From Halobacteroidaceae bacterium (GTDB taxonomy: Bacteria > Bacillota > Halanaerobiia > B1SED10-174): 44,174 bases of DNA. The notes under the pieces are model-generated. The model made no database searches, was not told the origin of the DNA, and saw nothing but the letters and a program-made list of their open reading frames with translations. The stretch covers positions 1 to 44,174 of the forward strand of contig PWFS01000100.1 of assembly GCA_003554145.1 (NCBI GenBank). The letters are read 5' to 3'. Both the position numbers and the translations under genes were made by a program. The stretch's first letter is position 1. Each line of letters starts with the position of its first letter. This document shows positions 1-7,747 of the stretch, in pieces.

Positions 1-178
1 CAACGCCAGCATTTTCAATCCTGGCCTCCACCTCAAATTTGGTTTCACCTTTTTCTACATAATGGTCTTCAACAGAAACAGAAAAAAATGGATCCCAAAA
101 CTGCGCACAGCCTGCTAGGGAAAGAATAACCGTCGTCAAGACAATTAAACCAAAAATTCTGAAACTTTTGCCTTCCAT
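1..178 (-). CDS. Putative lipoprotein, N-terminal part only (runs off the left edge)
   Basis: The minus strand opens with ATG at 178, preceded by a GAGGG ribosome site. It encodes a basic start, a hydrophobic stretch and a lipobox LAGC near residues 22-25. The new N-terminal Cys would be lipid-modified and the protein exported and membrane-anchored. After the Cys comes a short aromatic segment and then a beta-rich stretch (VSVEDHYVEKGETKFEVEAR) that looks like the beginning of an immunoglobulin-like or CARDB-like extracellular domain. Only 59 codons are visible, so the function cannot be named. An extended -10 promoter lies just upstream. Confidence 0.6.
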   Translation of the reverse strand, partial: MEGKSFRIFGLIVLTTVILSLAGCAQFWDPFFSVSVEDHYVEKGETKFEVEARIENAGV

Positions 179-227
179 TGTTCGGCCCTCCCTTTCGTGA
201 GAAGAAGTATCAAGGCACGGCCCTTGT

Positions 228-236
228 ATTATATCA
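228..236 (-). promoter_or_regulatory. Extended -10 promoter element for the lipoprotein gene
   Basis: On the minus strand the bases read TGATATAAT, a TGn extended -10 joined to a perfect TATAAT, about 50 nt upstream of the lipoprotein start. No convincing -35 is visible, as expected for extended -10 promoters. Confidence 0.45.
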
Positions 237-462
237 GTTCAATAGGATTATTCCCCTTTCCTCCCTTAATTTTGTTAGCTTTTTGCTCAATCAAGTTTTG
301 TTTTCAAATTTAACCTTTGAAAAAAGCAGCCCTGGCCAGTTCTGAAATTAGCCTTGCTGCCCCACAAAATTCCCCGCATAACAAACTACTGCCAAATTAA
401 AACTATGTAGCCCCTTTCATGGTTTGGAAAAGTCTCCAGGGTGTTATGATTGTTTTATAGTC

Positions 463-488
463 TTTTGGGGTGGGGCCCCACCCCAAAA
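463..488. repeat. 26-bp perfect palindrome in a gene-poor stretch
   Basis: Each arm is 13 bases (TTTTGGGGTGGGG and its exact complement) with no spacer, centred between 475 and 476. The run after it is A-rich on the plus strand. On the minus strand the U-run lies before the stem, so it does not fit a classical intrinsic terminator in either direction. It lies in the 179-815 interval, which otherwise holds only the lipoprotein promoter, a broken reading frame and the tRNA promoter. Confidence 0.7.
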
Positions 489-543
489 AATCAAAAAATA
501 GGGGGTTTACAAATAATGGCAAAAACTTATTAACTTGAAGAAA

Positions 544-800
544 ATGCTGGCAGAAAAAGAACCAGAGTTAGCGGTCCTTATAGAGTTTAGGGATAATTCA
601 AACCCCCAGTAGCCGACAGGGTAGCTATTGCTAACAGGTGGATTGACAGAGGCTATAATGCAGCAACAGTTTTCTTTTTTGCGATGTTTTATGAAGATTC
701 ATTTGTTAACTCCTTAATTGGGAAGATTTGGTCTGGTGGAAGCCAGTTTCAACTACCCTGGGAATCTTTTCGGGTTGAAAAAAGACCTGATTTGGGTTAA
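544..800 (+). pseudogene. Possible small broken reading frame upstream of tRNA-Arg
   Basis: An ATG at 544 opens a frame (MLAEKEPELAVLIEFRDNS) that stops at 610. A second frame, open from 597 to the TAA at 798-800, continues as KPPVADRVAIANRWIDRGYN and about 40 further residues. A one-base shift in the A/C-rich run around 597-607 would join them into about 85 residues with protein-like composition. I do not recognise the product and there is no strong ribosome site. It may be a decayed gene or chance. The final TAA overlaps the -10 box of the tRNA promoter. Confidence 0.25.
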
Positions 801-803
801 TAT
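775..803 (+). promoter_or_regulatory. Sigma-A type promoter of tRNA-Arg(CCU)
   Basis: TTGAAA (775-780), a 17-nt spacer and TAATAT (798-803) lie 12 nt upstream of the mature tRNA 5' end, which is the expected geometry for a vegetative tRNA promoter. Confidence 0.65.
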
Positions 804-815
804 AAATAACAAGGT

Positions 816-892
816 GGGGCTATAGCTCAGTAGGATAGAGCGACAGATTCCTAATCTGTAGGCCGCAGGTTCGAATCCTGCTAGCCTCACCA
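816..892 (+). tRNA. tRNA-Arg (anticodon CCU)
   Basis: A full cloverleaf can be folded. The acceptor stem pairs GGGGCTA with TAGCCTC (one G-U), the D stem is GCTC/GAGC, the anticodon stem is ACAGA/TCTGT around loop TTCCTAA, and the T arm is GCAGG-TTCGAAT-CCTGC. The discriminator is A and CCA is encoded. The anticodon CCT reads the AGG arginine codon. The gene has its own promoter and terminator. Confidence 0.95.
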
Positions 893-922
893 CTAAGAAA
901 TATTTCCCATGAGAGATTTTAG

Positions 923-948
923 AAACCGCCTTTGTGGCGGTTTTTTTG
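923..948 (+). terminator. Rho-independent terminator of tRNA-Arg
   Basis: An 8-bp stem (AAACCGCC with GGCGGTTT) around a 5-nt TTTGT loop runs into a T-tract, 31 nt after the tRNA 3' end. The rest of 949-1210 holds no gene that I can support. Confidence 0.85.
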
Positions 949-1210
949 TTTTTGTGGTGTGCCCATATAAGCACGTAATATCTATCCGGTGAAACCTTGC
1001 TCGAGTCAGGTAACACTTGGCACAAAAATGTCGCCAAAAAGCCCATGTTTAAAAGATACTTGGCCTTTCAAGCAAAAAAACGGCTGTAACTATGATTTTC
1101 TATCTACTATATTCTCTATTCATTCTCCCACCGCTAATAAATTTCCAGAATAAATTAGTTTATTTTTGCGGGAAAACGTATTGAAAGCCAGTTCTATAAA
1201 AAACAGTTCC

Positions 1211-1254
1211 GAAAAAAACGGCACCAAGGAGCTTTACGCTCTTTGCTGCCGTTT
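1211..1254 (-). terminator. Terminator of the S9 peptidase gene
   Basis: On the minus strand, about 20 nt past the peptidase stop, an AAACGGCA arm pairs with TGCCGTTT around an inner GAGC-GTAAA-GCTC hairpin and is followed by a run of T residues. Confidence 0.7.
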
Positions 1255-1271
1255 CCCTACATTAAGGGCTT

Positions 1272-3083
1272 TTATTTCCCGACTGTCTTTTCCAGAAAAT
1301 CAAGGATCCGCCGGTAGACCTTTATTTCATTTTCTTTTTTGGAAAATCCGTGGCCTTCATCCTCCAAAATGAGGTATTCAACCTCCTCATTACCCGCCTT
1401 CTCGATAGCTTCAACCATTTGATCGGATTCTTTTTTAACCACCCGGGGATCGTTGGCCCCCTGAATTACGAGCATGGGTTTGCTCATATTTTCTGTATAG
1501 TTGATGGGTGAATCTTCCTCAAATTTTTCTTTGTTCTTTTCCGGATCTCCGACCAATTGTCTCATAAGCGGTTTCCAGAAATCCGGCACCGAATCTACAA
1601 AGGTAAACAGGTTGCTTACCCCAAAGATATCGATAACTGTTGTAAAATATTCGGGATGCCTGCCGTGCAGGAGGAGAGCCATATATCCACCATAGCTTCC
1701 GCCCATTAAAATTATTTCTCCCTTTTCCACATAGCCTTTTGCAATTAACCAATCCATTCCAGCAACACAGTCCAGCCTCGGACCATAACCCCAGTCCCCT
1801 TCAACCATCTTTTTAAATTTCGTTCCATAACCATCTGAACCCCGGAAATTGGGAGCAAAAATGCTATAACCTGAATTTAGGAGGAACTGAAAAAGGGGCC
1901 GGAAGGTTTTTCTTTCTATTGATTGCGGACCTCCGTGGGGCCAGAAAATTATTTTGCCATTACTATTTGCAGCATGGGCTCTAAAAAAGAGGGCCTCAAT
2001 CTCCAGGCCATCATAAGATTGATAGGTAACTGTTTCGGCATCCACAAGCTCTTTTTTACTAACTCCGGGAACATTTATATCGGTTAGTTGCTCCCATTCG
2101 TTGTTCTCCGGGGTTTTTCTGAAAATATTGCTCGGGGATACAGCCGAGTTGCCCTGAAGATACAAACCACCTTTTTCACTAACCTTTATCTTCTCAATGG
2201 TGGAAACGGGTATTGGAATTTCGGAAAGTTCTCCTGTGTTTACATCATAATAATAGAGCTTACTTTCCACTCCCGTATTTACACCCAGATAAAAACCCTT
2301 ATTTTTCTTATCATATTCGAGGGAAATAATATCTTCCCCCTCTAAAGCTTTTACTGCCTCGCATTTCCTTCCGGAGATATCGAAGCGGGCTAAATAGTGG
2401 AAATCCTCACCATAATTGGTGAGAAAATAAAGTTCATCATCGGAAATAAATTTGCAATCCACTACCGCATATTCTCCCGCCTCACCTTTTCGGGCATCAG
2501 GAATCAACTCAATTTCTTCATTATTCCCGGTACGAAGGAACCCCTTCTGATAGGTATTGCCATAAACCTCCTGAAAAGCTATGGACTTCTCCCCCGGGCT
2601 CACATCACGCAGAGTAGTAAGCCTGTCTTCTTTCTCGAGAACCACCTTTTCCTCTTCCTTCTCTAAGTCCCAGCAGTAGCTTTTTAAATACTGGGGATTA
2701 TCTTTGGTCGAAACGTAATAGAGTTTCTTCCCGTCTTCAGAAAGGGTTATCGGCATGTGTCGCTCCCCTTCTTTAACCCGTAGGGGTCTGACCTGCCCCC
2801 CCTGGGGGGGCATCGCATAAATCTGGCTTTTTTCATCTCCATCCCGGTCATGAGCTAAAATGACAAATTCACCGTTGGGATCATACATAATCCCGTGGTT
2901 GCTCTGATCAACAAAGGTCAGGGGATAGGGAAATGTCTGGGGTAAATCCATTCCCCAGAGATTGAATTTGCCGTTGATATTAGTGCTGAAAATCAGTTGC
3001 TTTTCTGCCGGGTCAACTTCAAAATTCTCAATCTTGATGGTCCGGAAAAAATTTTCAATATCCGGCCGGGAAAATTTAATCAT
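1272..3083 (-). CDS. S9 family serine peptidase (prolyl oligopeptidase / acylaminoacyl-peptidase type)
   Basis: A predicted cytoplasmic peptidase that cleaves short peptides or removes N-terminal residues. The first ~350 residues form a beta-propeller-like region with repeated strand-rich segments (for example DGDEKSQIYAMPPQGG). The last ~250 are an alpha/beta-hydrolase domain with the nucleophile motif GGSYGGYMALL, the acid in GANDPRV and the catalytic His in EDEGHGF, so the triad is complete. The oxyanion-region sequence WPHGGPQS is also typical of S9. There is no signal peptide. The longest frame begins with a GTG at 3092 inside the ribosome site GAGGTGA; the ATG at 3083 has better spacing (3086 is also possible). 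Length is about 603 aa, normal for the family. It appears monocistronic with a terminator downstream. Confidence 0.9.
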   Translation of the reverse strand: MIKFSRPDIENFFRTIKIENFEVDPAEKQLIFSTNINGKFNLWGMDLPQTFPYPLTFVDQSNHGIMYDPNGEFVILAHDRDGDEKSQIYAMPPQGGQVRPLRVKEGERHMPITLSEDGKKLYYVSTKDNPQYLKSYCWDLEKEEEKVVLEKEDRLTTLRDVSPGEKSIAFQEVYGNTYQKGFLRTGNNEEIELIPDARKGEAGEYAVVDCKFISDDELYFLTNYGEDFHYLARFDISGRKCEAVKALEGEDIISLEYDKKNKGFYLGVNTGVESKLYYYDVNTGELSEIPIPVSTIEKIKVSEKGGLYLQGNSAVSPSNIFRKTPENNEWEQLTDINVPGVSKKELVDAETVTYQSYDGLEIEALFFRAHAANSNGKIIFWPHGGPQSIERKTFRPLFQFLLNSGYSIFAPNFRGSDGYGTKFKKMVEGDWGYGPRLDCVAGMDWLIAKGYVEKGEIILMGGSYGGYMALLLHGRHPEYFTTVIDIFGVSNLFTFVDSVPDFWKPLMRQLVGDPEKNKEKFEEDSPINYTENMSKPMLVIQGANDPRVVKKESDQMVEAIEKAGNEEVEYLILEDEGHGFSKKENEIKVYRRILDFLEKTVGK

Positions 3084-3092
3084 CATATTCAC

Positions 3093-3477
3093 CTCGCAAT
3101 TTAATTTTGCAAAATATGGTACCGCTCCAATCTTTTATTTCTCTTTTTTCCTTCCATTCCCTTGTTAAATAGCAAATAATGGTTTCCTTGGCAGATCCCA
3201 CGCAGTTAATTAAAAATATATCCCTTACTCCCAGTGGAGGATTACTCAGGAATTATTAAAATCTGTTTCCCTTGCTGCCCAGTTTCTTTTAAATGAGTGA
3301 ACATCAAATCCCGCCTTTTAGCTTTCATTCACTGCAATTCTCTTCAGTATGGTCCCTAAGGAAATTTGGAAATAAAATATTAAAAATTAAATTGGTTTAA
3401 CCAATTGCCACCAGCAATTTATACGTAAAACGAGTTGCCCGGGTCCAATACTTTTTTCACCCGGACAACTCGATCAG
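3093..3477. other. Intergenic region with a small inverted repeat
   Basis: No credible gene lies in these 385 bases. The stretch 3390-3406 is a 17-bp inverted repeat with 8-base arms (AATTGGTT / AACCAATT) around a single T, the shape of a dimeric-repressor operator. It lies downstream of the transglutaminase gene and upstream of the peptidase gene on the minus strand. No clear promoter was recognised with it. Confidence 0.35.
3427..3472 (-). terminator. Terminator of the transglutaminase-like gene
   Basis: A 14-bp stem (3431-3444 with 3459-3472, one G-U pair) around a 14-nt A-rich loop is followed on the minus strand by TTTT. It starts a few bases after the stop codon of the upstream gene. 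Confidence 0.75.
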
Positions 3478-4500
3478 TCAAGGTGCGATTTCAGGCGCTA
3501 CGTAAAAGACATCAACTGCTGACGTAAAGCTGTCAATCTGGAGAGGGGTATCCCTTTGGAATACCCTGAGATCGGGAGCACCGTCAGGAACCAGCATGAT
3601 CCCGCCTATCACTCTTTCATCCTCGGCGAGGAATACTCTCTGGTCGTACCCCGAGGCGAAATGAAAGAGATAGGGTCCCAAAAACAGGAAATAGCGATTT
3701 TTTCGATACCAGCCCACGGGACCGTCAGCTGACAGGACCTCAACAGAGCCGGGTCCCTGGGCTAAAGCCTCCCCAAGCTCTACCGCATTGAGCGGAACTC
3801 CATTGGCCCGGAAGACATAGCCCAGTTGGGGGTCAGCCACTACCCACTTCTCGTGATCGTCCAGCCAGACCTCGGCCACCACGTGACCTGCACCGGAACG
3901 CGCTGTAGCTGCTTGCCTGGTCTTCAGGCCCACCATTCGCGCCGGCATATCCAGGGCCTGAGCCGCACCCACCATTACCAGGCTGTACTCCACACACCGG
4001 AAACTGGCTCCATCCTCCGCTTCCTTAAGAATCACCAGGGGGTTTGATGATGAAGGCCTGTTGGTGCGCGAGTGGCTCCACCGACTGTTAACCCACCCGG
4101 CCAGGGCCGCCACCTGCTCAAACTCATCATCAATACCTCCAATCACATCATCCAGCTCGTACTCGACGCGTAACTGAGCTGGACCCGGATCGTCCGGACT
4201 ATGGTACAGCAACGGACTCGGTTCCCCGGCCGCTTCTACCCATTGAACGCGGGGGACCACCAGGTAGGGACCCGCGGTCAGAATGATGGCCAATGACAGG
4301 GCCACAACGATACCCAGTGATAACCAACCGCAAAGGTATCCCGTCAGCACCAGGATAACACCTATTGCGATGAAGGAGTACGTACTGCCTAAATAGCTGA
4401 TCCCAAACAGGAATAGCAGGGTGCAGGCCACAATCGCTACAACAGGAAGCCCGAATCGAACCCCCGGGTGTTTCTCCAGCCTTTCAATCAAATTTTTCAT
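3478..4500 (-). CDS. Membrane protein with an intact transglutaminase-like domain
   Basis: The first ~80 residues carry about three hydrophobic segments (VVAIVACTLLFLFGISYLG, SFIAIGVILVLTGYLCGWL, IVVALSLAIILTAGPYLVV). The remaining part is a transglutaminase-core-like domain with a Cys in SFRCVEYS (C169), His in GAGHVVAEVW (H206) and Asp in WVVADPQ (D223), the order and spacing of the papain-like triad. Such domains act as proteases, amidases or cross-linkers; the substrate here is unknown. The 340-aa gene stands alone between a terminator and a 325-nt upstream gap. Its bases look more GC-rich, with more GCG/CGC codons than its neighbours, which may indicate transfer. The start ATG at 4500 follows GAGGTGATC. 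Confidence 0.75.
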   Translation of the reverse strand: MKNLIERLEKHPGVRFGLPVVAIVACTLLFLFGISYLGSTYSFIAIGVILVLTGYLCGWLSLGIVVALSLAIILTAGPYLVVPRVQWVEAAGEPSPLLYHSPDDPGPAQLRVEYELDDVIGGIDDEFEQVAALAGWVNSRWSHSRTNRPSSSNPLVILKEAEDGASFRCVEYSLVMVGAAQALDMPARMVGLKTRQAATARSGAGHVVAEVWLDDHEKWVVADPQLGYVFRANGVPLNAVELGEALAQGPGSVEVLSADGPVGWYRKNRYFLFLGPYLFHFASGYDQRVFLAEDERVIGGIMLVPDGAPDLRVFQRDTPLQIDSFTSAVDVFYVAPEIAP

Positions 4501-4751
4501 CGAGCATGATCACCTCACAAAGTATAAGAATGTGCTTTTTATTTAAGATCAAATAATCTGTCCCTCTAACCTTCTGAACTATAACCAACTGTTTAAATCA
4601 ATTTAGTTTAACCCAAAGCAGCCCATTATTCAAGCCTAAAACAGTAAAGTGGCATTTTTTATTTAATTTTGTCCTTTTAGATTTCTCATTCAATGTTTAA
4701 GGCCTAAAATGATTATTTTTAAGATTATTTTGTTTCCTAACTGTTTTTGGA

Positions 4752-4769
4752 TTTACTGACAAGTTTACA
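4752..4769 (+). promoter_or_regulatory. PHO-box-like direct repeat upstream of the two-component operon
   Basis: TTTACT (4752-4757) and TTTACA (4764-4769) are direct repeats separated by 6 bases, resembling tandem TT(A/T)ACA half-sites bound by PhoP-type regulators of Firmicutes. The second copy coincides with the -35 box. This would fit autoregulation by the OmpR-type regulator encoded downstream, but that is inference from two half-sites only. Confidence 0.3.
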
Positions 4770-4792
4770 TTAGCCTCTTTTTCTGCTATTCT
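4764..4792 (+). promoter_or_regulatory. Sigma-A type promoter of the response regulator / kinase operon
   Basis: TTTACA (4764-4769), a 17-nt spacer and TATTCT (4787-4792) sit 33 nt before the response regulator ATG. The remainder of the 4501-4825 gap is AT-rich and holds no gene. Confidence 0.6.
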
Positions 4793-4825
4793 ATCTTTAA
4801 ATCAAGGTATGAGGGTGGTGATTTT

Positions 4826-5506
4826 ATGCCCAAGGTCTTAATCATCGATGATGATGAAAATATCTGTCAGATTCTAAAAGATTATTTTGAATACGAAGGT
4901 TTTGAAGCCATTACCGCCTTTGATGGAGAAGAAGGGCTGGAAAAAGTTCAGAATGAAGATCCTGACCTGATAATCCTCGACCTGATGCTACCCAAAATTG
5001 ACGGCTGGGAATTATGTCAACAGCTGCGGCCCGATAACGATATCCCGATAATTATCCTCAGCGCCAAGACCAAAAACACCGACCGCATTGTCGGCCTGGA
5101 GATAGGGGCGGATGATTATGTGGTCAAACCCTTCAGCCCCAAAGAAATTGTGGCCCGGGCCAAAGCGGTTCTGCGCCGCACCGAGCATCCCGACTCCCAG
5201 AAGGCCTCCTACAGCTATCCCGGTTTAGATTTAAACCTGGATAAAAGGGAAGCAATTGCGGATGGGGACAAAGTTGCCTTAACCCCCAAGGAATTTGACC
5301 TTTTGTGGTGTCTCGCTTCTTCTCCTCAACAGGTATTCAGCCGGGAAGATCTGCTGCAGAGAATCTGGGGCTATGATTTCCTGGGTGATACTCGAACGGT
5401 AGATACTCACATTAAATCTCTGCGTAATAAGCTCGGGCCTCCCTCCCGGGACTATATTCAGACCGTATGGGGGGTCGGGTATAAATTCGAGGTGAATAGC
5501 GATTAG
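4826..5506 (+). CDS. OmpR/PhoB-family response regulator
   Basis: A cytoplasmic transcription factor of 226 aa, the standard length. The receiver domain (about 1-120) has the acidic pocket IIDDDE, the phospho-acceptor D52 in LDLMLP, and K101 in VVKPFSP. The C-terminal winged-helix domain (about 130-224) shows LTPKEFDLLWCLASSPQQVF and the recognition-helix region TVDTHIKSLRNKLG, followed by the closing hairpin IQTVWGVGYKFE. The start follows a GAGGGTGGTGA ribosome site. It is co-transcribed with, and overlaps, the sensor kinase. By resemblance it belongs to the PhoP/ResD/WalR group of Firmicutes; the signal is not identifiable from sequence. Confidence 0.95.
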   Translation: MPKVLIIDDDENICQILKDYFEYEGFEAITAFDGEEGLEKVQNEDPDLIILDLMLPKIDGWELCQQLRPDNDIPIIILSAKTKNTDRIVGLEIGADDYVVKPFSPKEIVARAKAVLRRTEHPDSQKASYSYPGLDLNLDKREAIADGDKVALTPKEFDLLWCLASSPQQVFSREDLLQRIWGYDFLGDTRTVDTHIKSLRNKLGPPSRDYIQTVWGVGYKFEVNSD

Positions 5507-7277
5507 ACCCTATTCCCTTTTTTACAAATTGCTTTTTCGTTTCCTTTTAATCAGCCTGATCATTATACTGGTCCTCGGTTTTGCTACCATTTACTTTTTT
5601 GAAGATTTTTACTTCGATAAAGCAGAATCCGACATGGTTCAAAATAGTCGGGTTATTACTCCTCATCTGGTTGAATCAATAGAAGATGAAAACTGGCAGG
5701 AGGTCAATCAATGGCTGCAGATAATTGCCCGCCAGAATGCCGGCCAGGCCTGGCTGATCGATCAGCAGGGATTTTTGATTTTGAATTATCCTCCCATATT
5801 CGGAGAAGAGGGCCATCATGTGCAGTTTGTCCACTCCGCCCGGTTGATGGATGGCGAAACCATTTCCCAGCGGGTAGGCTCCCCCTACTTTGAACGCCCC
5901 ATGCTTTTACTGGGACTACCTTTATTCAACGGCGGGGGAGGAACCGATGCAGCCCTTCTAATTTTCTCCCCTGTGGCCGGTATCAATTCCACCATCCGGC
6001 ATGTGGAAATGATGATGATTTACTCTTCAGTTCTGGCCATATTACTGGCCATGGGCCTGGCCTATCGCTGGTCCAGGGTCCTGTCCTTTCCCCTGCAGAA
6101 AATGCGGAATGTTGCTCTGGAAATGAGTAAAGGTAGTTTTGGCAAAACCATTGAACTTAAAAGCAATAATCAGGAAATTGACGACCTGGCCAGCAGTATG
6201 AATTTTATGTCTCAACAACTGCAAGAAACCATGGAAGACCTGGTCCAGGAGAAAAATAAGTTAAATTATATTCTCACAGGAATGGATGAAGGTGTTTTAA
6301 CAGTTAATGCTCAACAGGAAATTATTTTAATCAATAATTCCCTGAAAAACATGCTGCATATCAGGGGAGAAAAAACTGGAAAAGAACTGGAAGGAGTTAT
6401 AACCAACGAATCTATTCTTAAACCATTTCAGCAGAGCCTGGAACAGGGCCGCCCCTCTTATAATGAAATTACTCTGGAGGAAAATAATACCCAGAAAAGG
6501 ATTCTCATTCACTGCACTCCAATCTATGATCAAAAGGAGAACCTGTGGGGTGTGGTGGGAATATTCCAGGATATCAGCGAAAGGTGGCGTTTTGAGCAGC
6601 TCCAGAAGGACTTTGTTGCCAATGTTTCCCATGAATTAAAAACTCCCCTGTCTTCTATCCGGGGAGCAGCAGAAGTGCTGGCTGACGACGTTTTAGAAGC
6701 CCCCACCGATCGTCAGCGCTACCTGGAGATTATCTTAAATGAGGCCCAGGGATTAACCAATCTGGTGGATGGAGTTTTAGATCTGGCAGCATTTGATTCC
6801 CGCACCGAGGCCAAAAGCAAAGAAAAACTTGAAGTCGGGGAAACCCTGCAAAATGTATCCTTTATCTTTAAGAAAAGTGTTCGCCTGGAAAAAAATCAAC
6901 TCCAGATAATCAAACCCGAGAAACCACTCTTTATTAAGGCCAACCCCCTCAATATTAAACAGGTTTTGCTCAATCTTCTGGATAACGCTTATAAGTTCTC
7001 CCCCAACCCTTCTCCCATTGAAATGGGAGTAAAAGAAAAAAATGGGGAGGTTATGTTCTGGGTTAAAGATCAGGGTATCGGCATACCCTGTCAGGAAATT
7101 GAAAACATCTGGGAACGGTTTTACAAGGCAGATAAATCCCGTGACCGGCAGAAAGACGGCAGTGGACTGGGTCTGGCTATAGTCAAAGAAATAGTAGAAC
7201 AGCACGGGGGGCAGGTTTTCGTAGAAAGTTCTCCCGGGCAGGGTTCAACCTTCGGATTCTTGTTACCCAAAATCTAA
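5502..7277 (+). CDS. Sensor histidine kinase (HAMP-PAS-HisKA-HATPase)
   Basis: The membrane-bound partner of the preceding regulator. It has an N-terminal membrane helix (LLISLIIILVLGFATIYF), an extracytoplasmic sensor of about 130 residues, and a second helix (MMMIYSSVLAILLAMGLAY). These are followed by a HAMP linker, a PAS domain (YILTGMDEGVLTVNAQQEII), a HisKA box VANVSHELKTPLSSIRG with the phospho-His, an N box NLLDNAYKFSP and G boxes ending GSGLGLAIVKEIVEQHGG. The start is uncertain. TTG at 5529 has no ribosome site, whereas AGGTGA at 5490-5495 is ideally spaced for an ATT codon at 5502, overlapping the regulator stop and giving 591 aa. The extra residues RPYSLFYKL suit a membrane-protein N-terminus. 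Confidence 0.93.
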   Translation: MRPYSLFYKLLFRFLLISLIIILVLGFATIYFFEDFYFDKAESDMVQNSRVITPHLVESIEDENWQEVNQWLQIIARQNAGQAWLIDQQGFLILNYPPIFGEEGHHVQFVHSARLMDGETISQRVGSPYFERPMLLLGLPLFNGGGGTDAALLIFSPVAGINSTIRHVEMMMIYSSVLAILLAMGLAYRWSRVLSFPLQKMRNVALEMSKGSFGKTIELKSNNQEIDDLASSMNFMSQQLQETMEDLVQEKNKLNYILTGMDEGVLTVNAQQEIILINNSLKNMLHIRGEKTGKELEGVITNESILKPFQQSLEQGRPSYNEITLEENNTQKRILIHCTPIYDQKENLWGVVGIFQDISERWRFEQLQKDFVANVSHELKTPLSSIRGAAEVLADDVLEAPTDRQRYLEIILNEAQGLTNLVDGVLDLAAFDSRTEAKSKEKLEVGETLQNVSFIFKKSVRLEKNQLQIIKPEKPLFIKANPLNIKQVLLNLLDNAYKFSPNPSPIEMGVKEKNGEVMFWVKDQGIGIPCQEIENIWERFYKADKSRDRQKDGSGLGLAIVKEIVEQHGGQVFVESSPGQGSTFGFLLPKI

Positions 7278-7438
7278 TTAAAAGCTGAATCCCGAAAAAC
7301 ATCCAATCACCCTTTTTTTTTGTGTTCCTGAATAAATGAAACCAATAATTCGCTTTTTTTTCATTCTTTTAACATAGTAATCTCACACTTACCCTTTATA
7401 GTAGGAACTGAACAGGGATCACAAAGGAGGGGAATAAA

Positions 7439-7633
7439 ATGTTTATCAAGAGATCACTGCTGCTGCTTCTGATTCTTGTTCTGGCTATCGGTTCAATTGG
7501 TTTAACCGGATGTGGCCCGCCACCTGAAGAAGACTTTGAAGATATAGAAGAAGATCCTTTCGTTGACCCTGAAGCAGAGAATGAAGAAGATCTGCAGCTT
7601 GATCCGGAAACTGAAGAAGACCCATTTGAATAA
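7439..7633 (+). CDS. Small, highly acidic lipoprotein
   Basis: The 64-aa product has a basic start (MFIKRS), a Leu/Ile-rich signal segment and a lipobox LTGC around residue 25. It is followed by about 39 residues almost entirely of Glu, Asp, Pro and Phe (for example EEDFEDIEEDPFVDPEAENE). After processing it would be a short acidic peptide tethered to the outer face of the membrane. The ribosome site AAAGGAGGGG is strong and a clear terminator follows, so it is a real single-gene unit. I recognise no family. The repeated EEDPF motif (twice) suggests internal duplication. It lies between the sensor kinase and a defective transglutaminase-fold protein, which makes an envelope role plausible but unproven. 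Confidence 0.75.
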   Translation: MFIKRSLLLLLILVLAIGSIGLTGCGPPPEEDFEDIEEDPFVDPEAENEEDLQLDPETEEDPFE

Positions 7634-7650
7634 AACTATAGAACCCAACA

Positions 7651-7680
7651 GAATGCCCCCCGACGGGGGCATTCTTTATT
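7651..7680 (+). terminator. Terminator of the small lipoprotein gene
   Basis: A perfect 10-bp stem (GAATGCCCCC with GGGGGCATTC) around a CGAC loop is followed by TTTATT, 17 nt past the stop codon. Confidence 0.9.
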
Positions 7681-7747
7681 AAAAAAAGAGGACTGTGCCC
7701 CGTGAGGTGGAATTAAATAAGAGATCCTGTTTGCAGGAGGTGCCCAC

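Noticed and set aside
753-1046. Minus-strand 97-codon frame containing LAGFEPAAYRLGICRSI
   Set aside because: It is antisense to tRNA-Arg. That peptide string is the well-known artefact of translating the complement of a tRNA gene, and the frame has no ribosome site.
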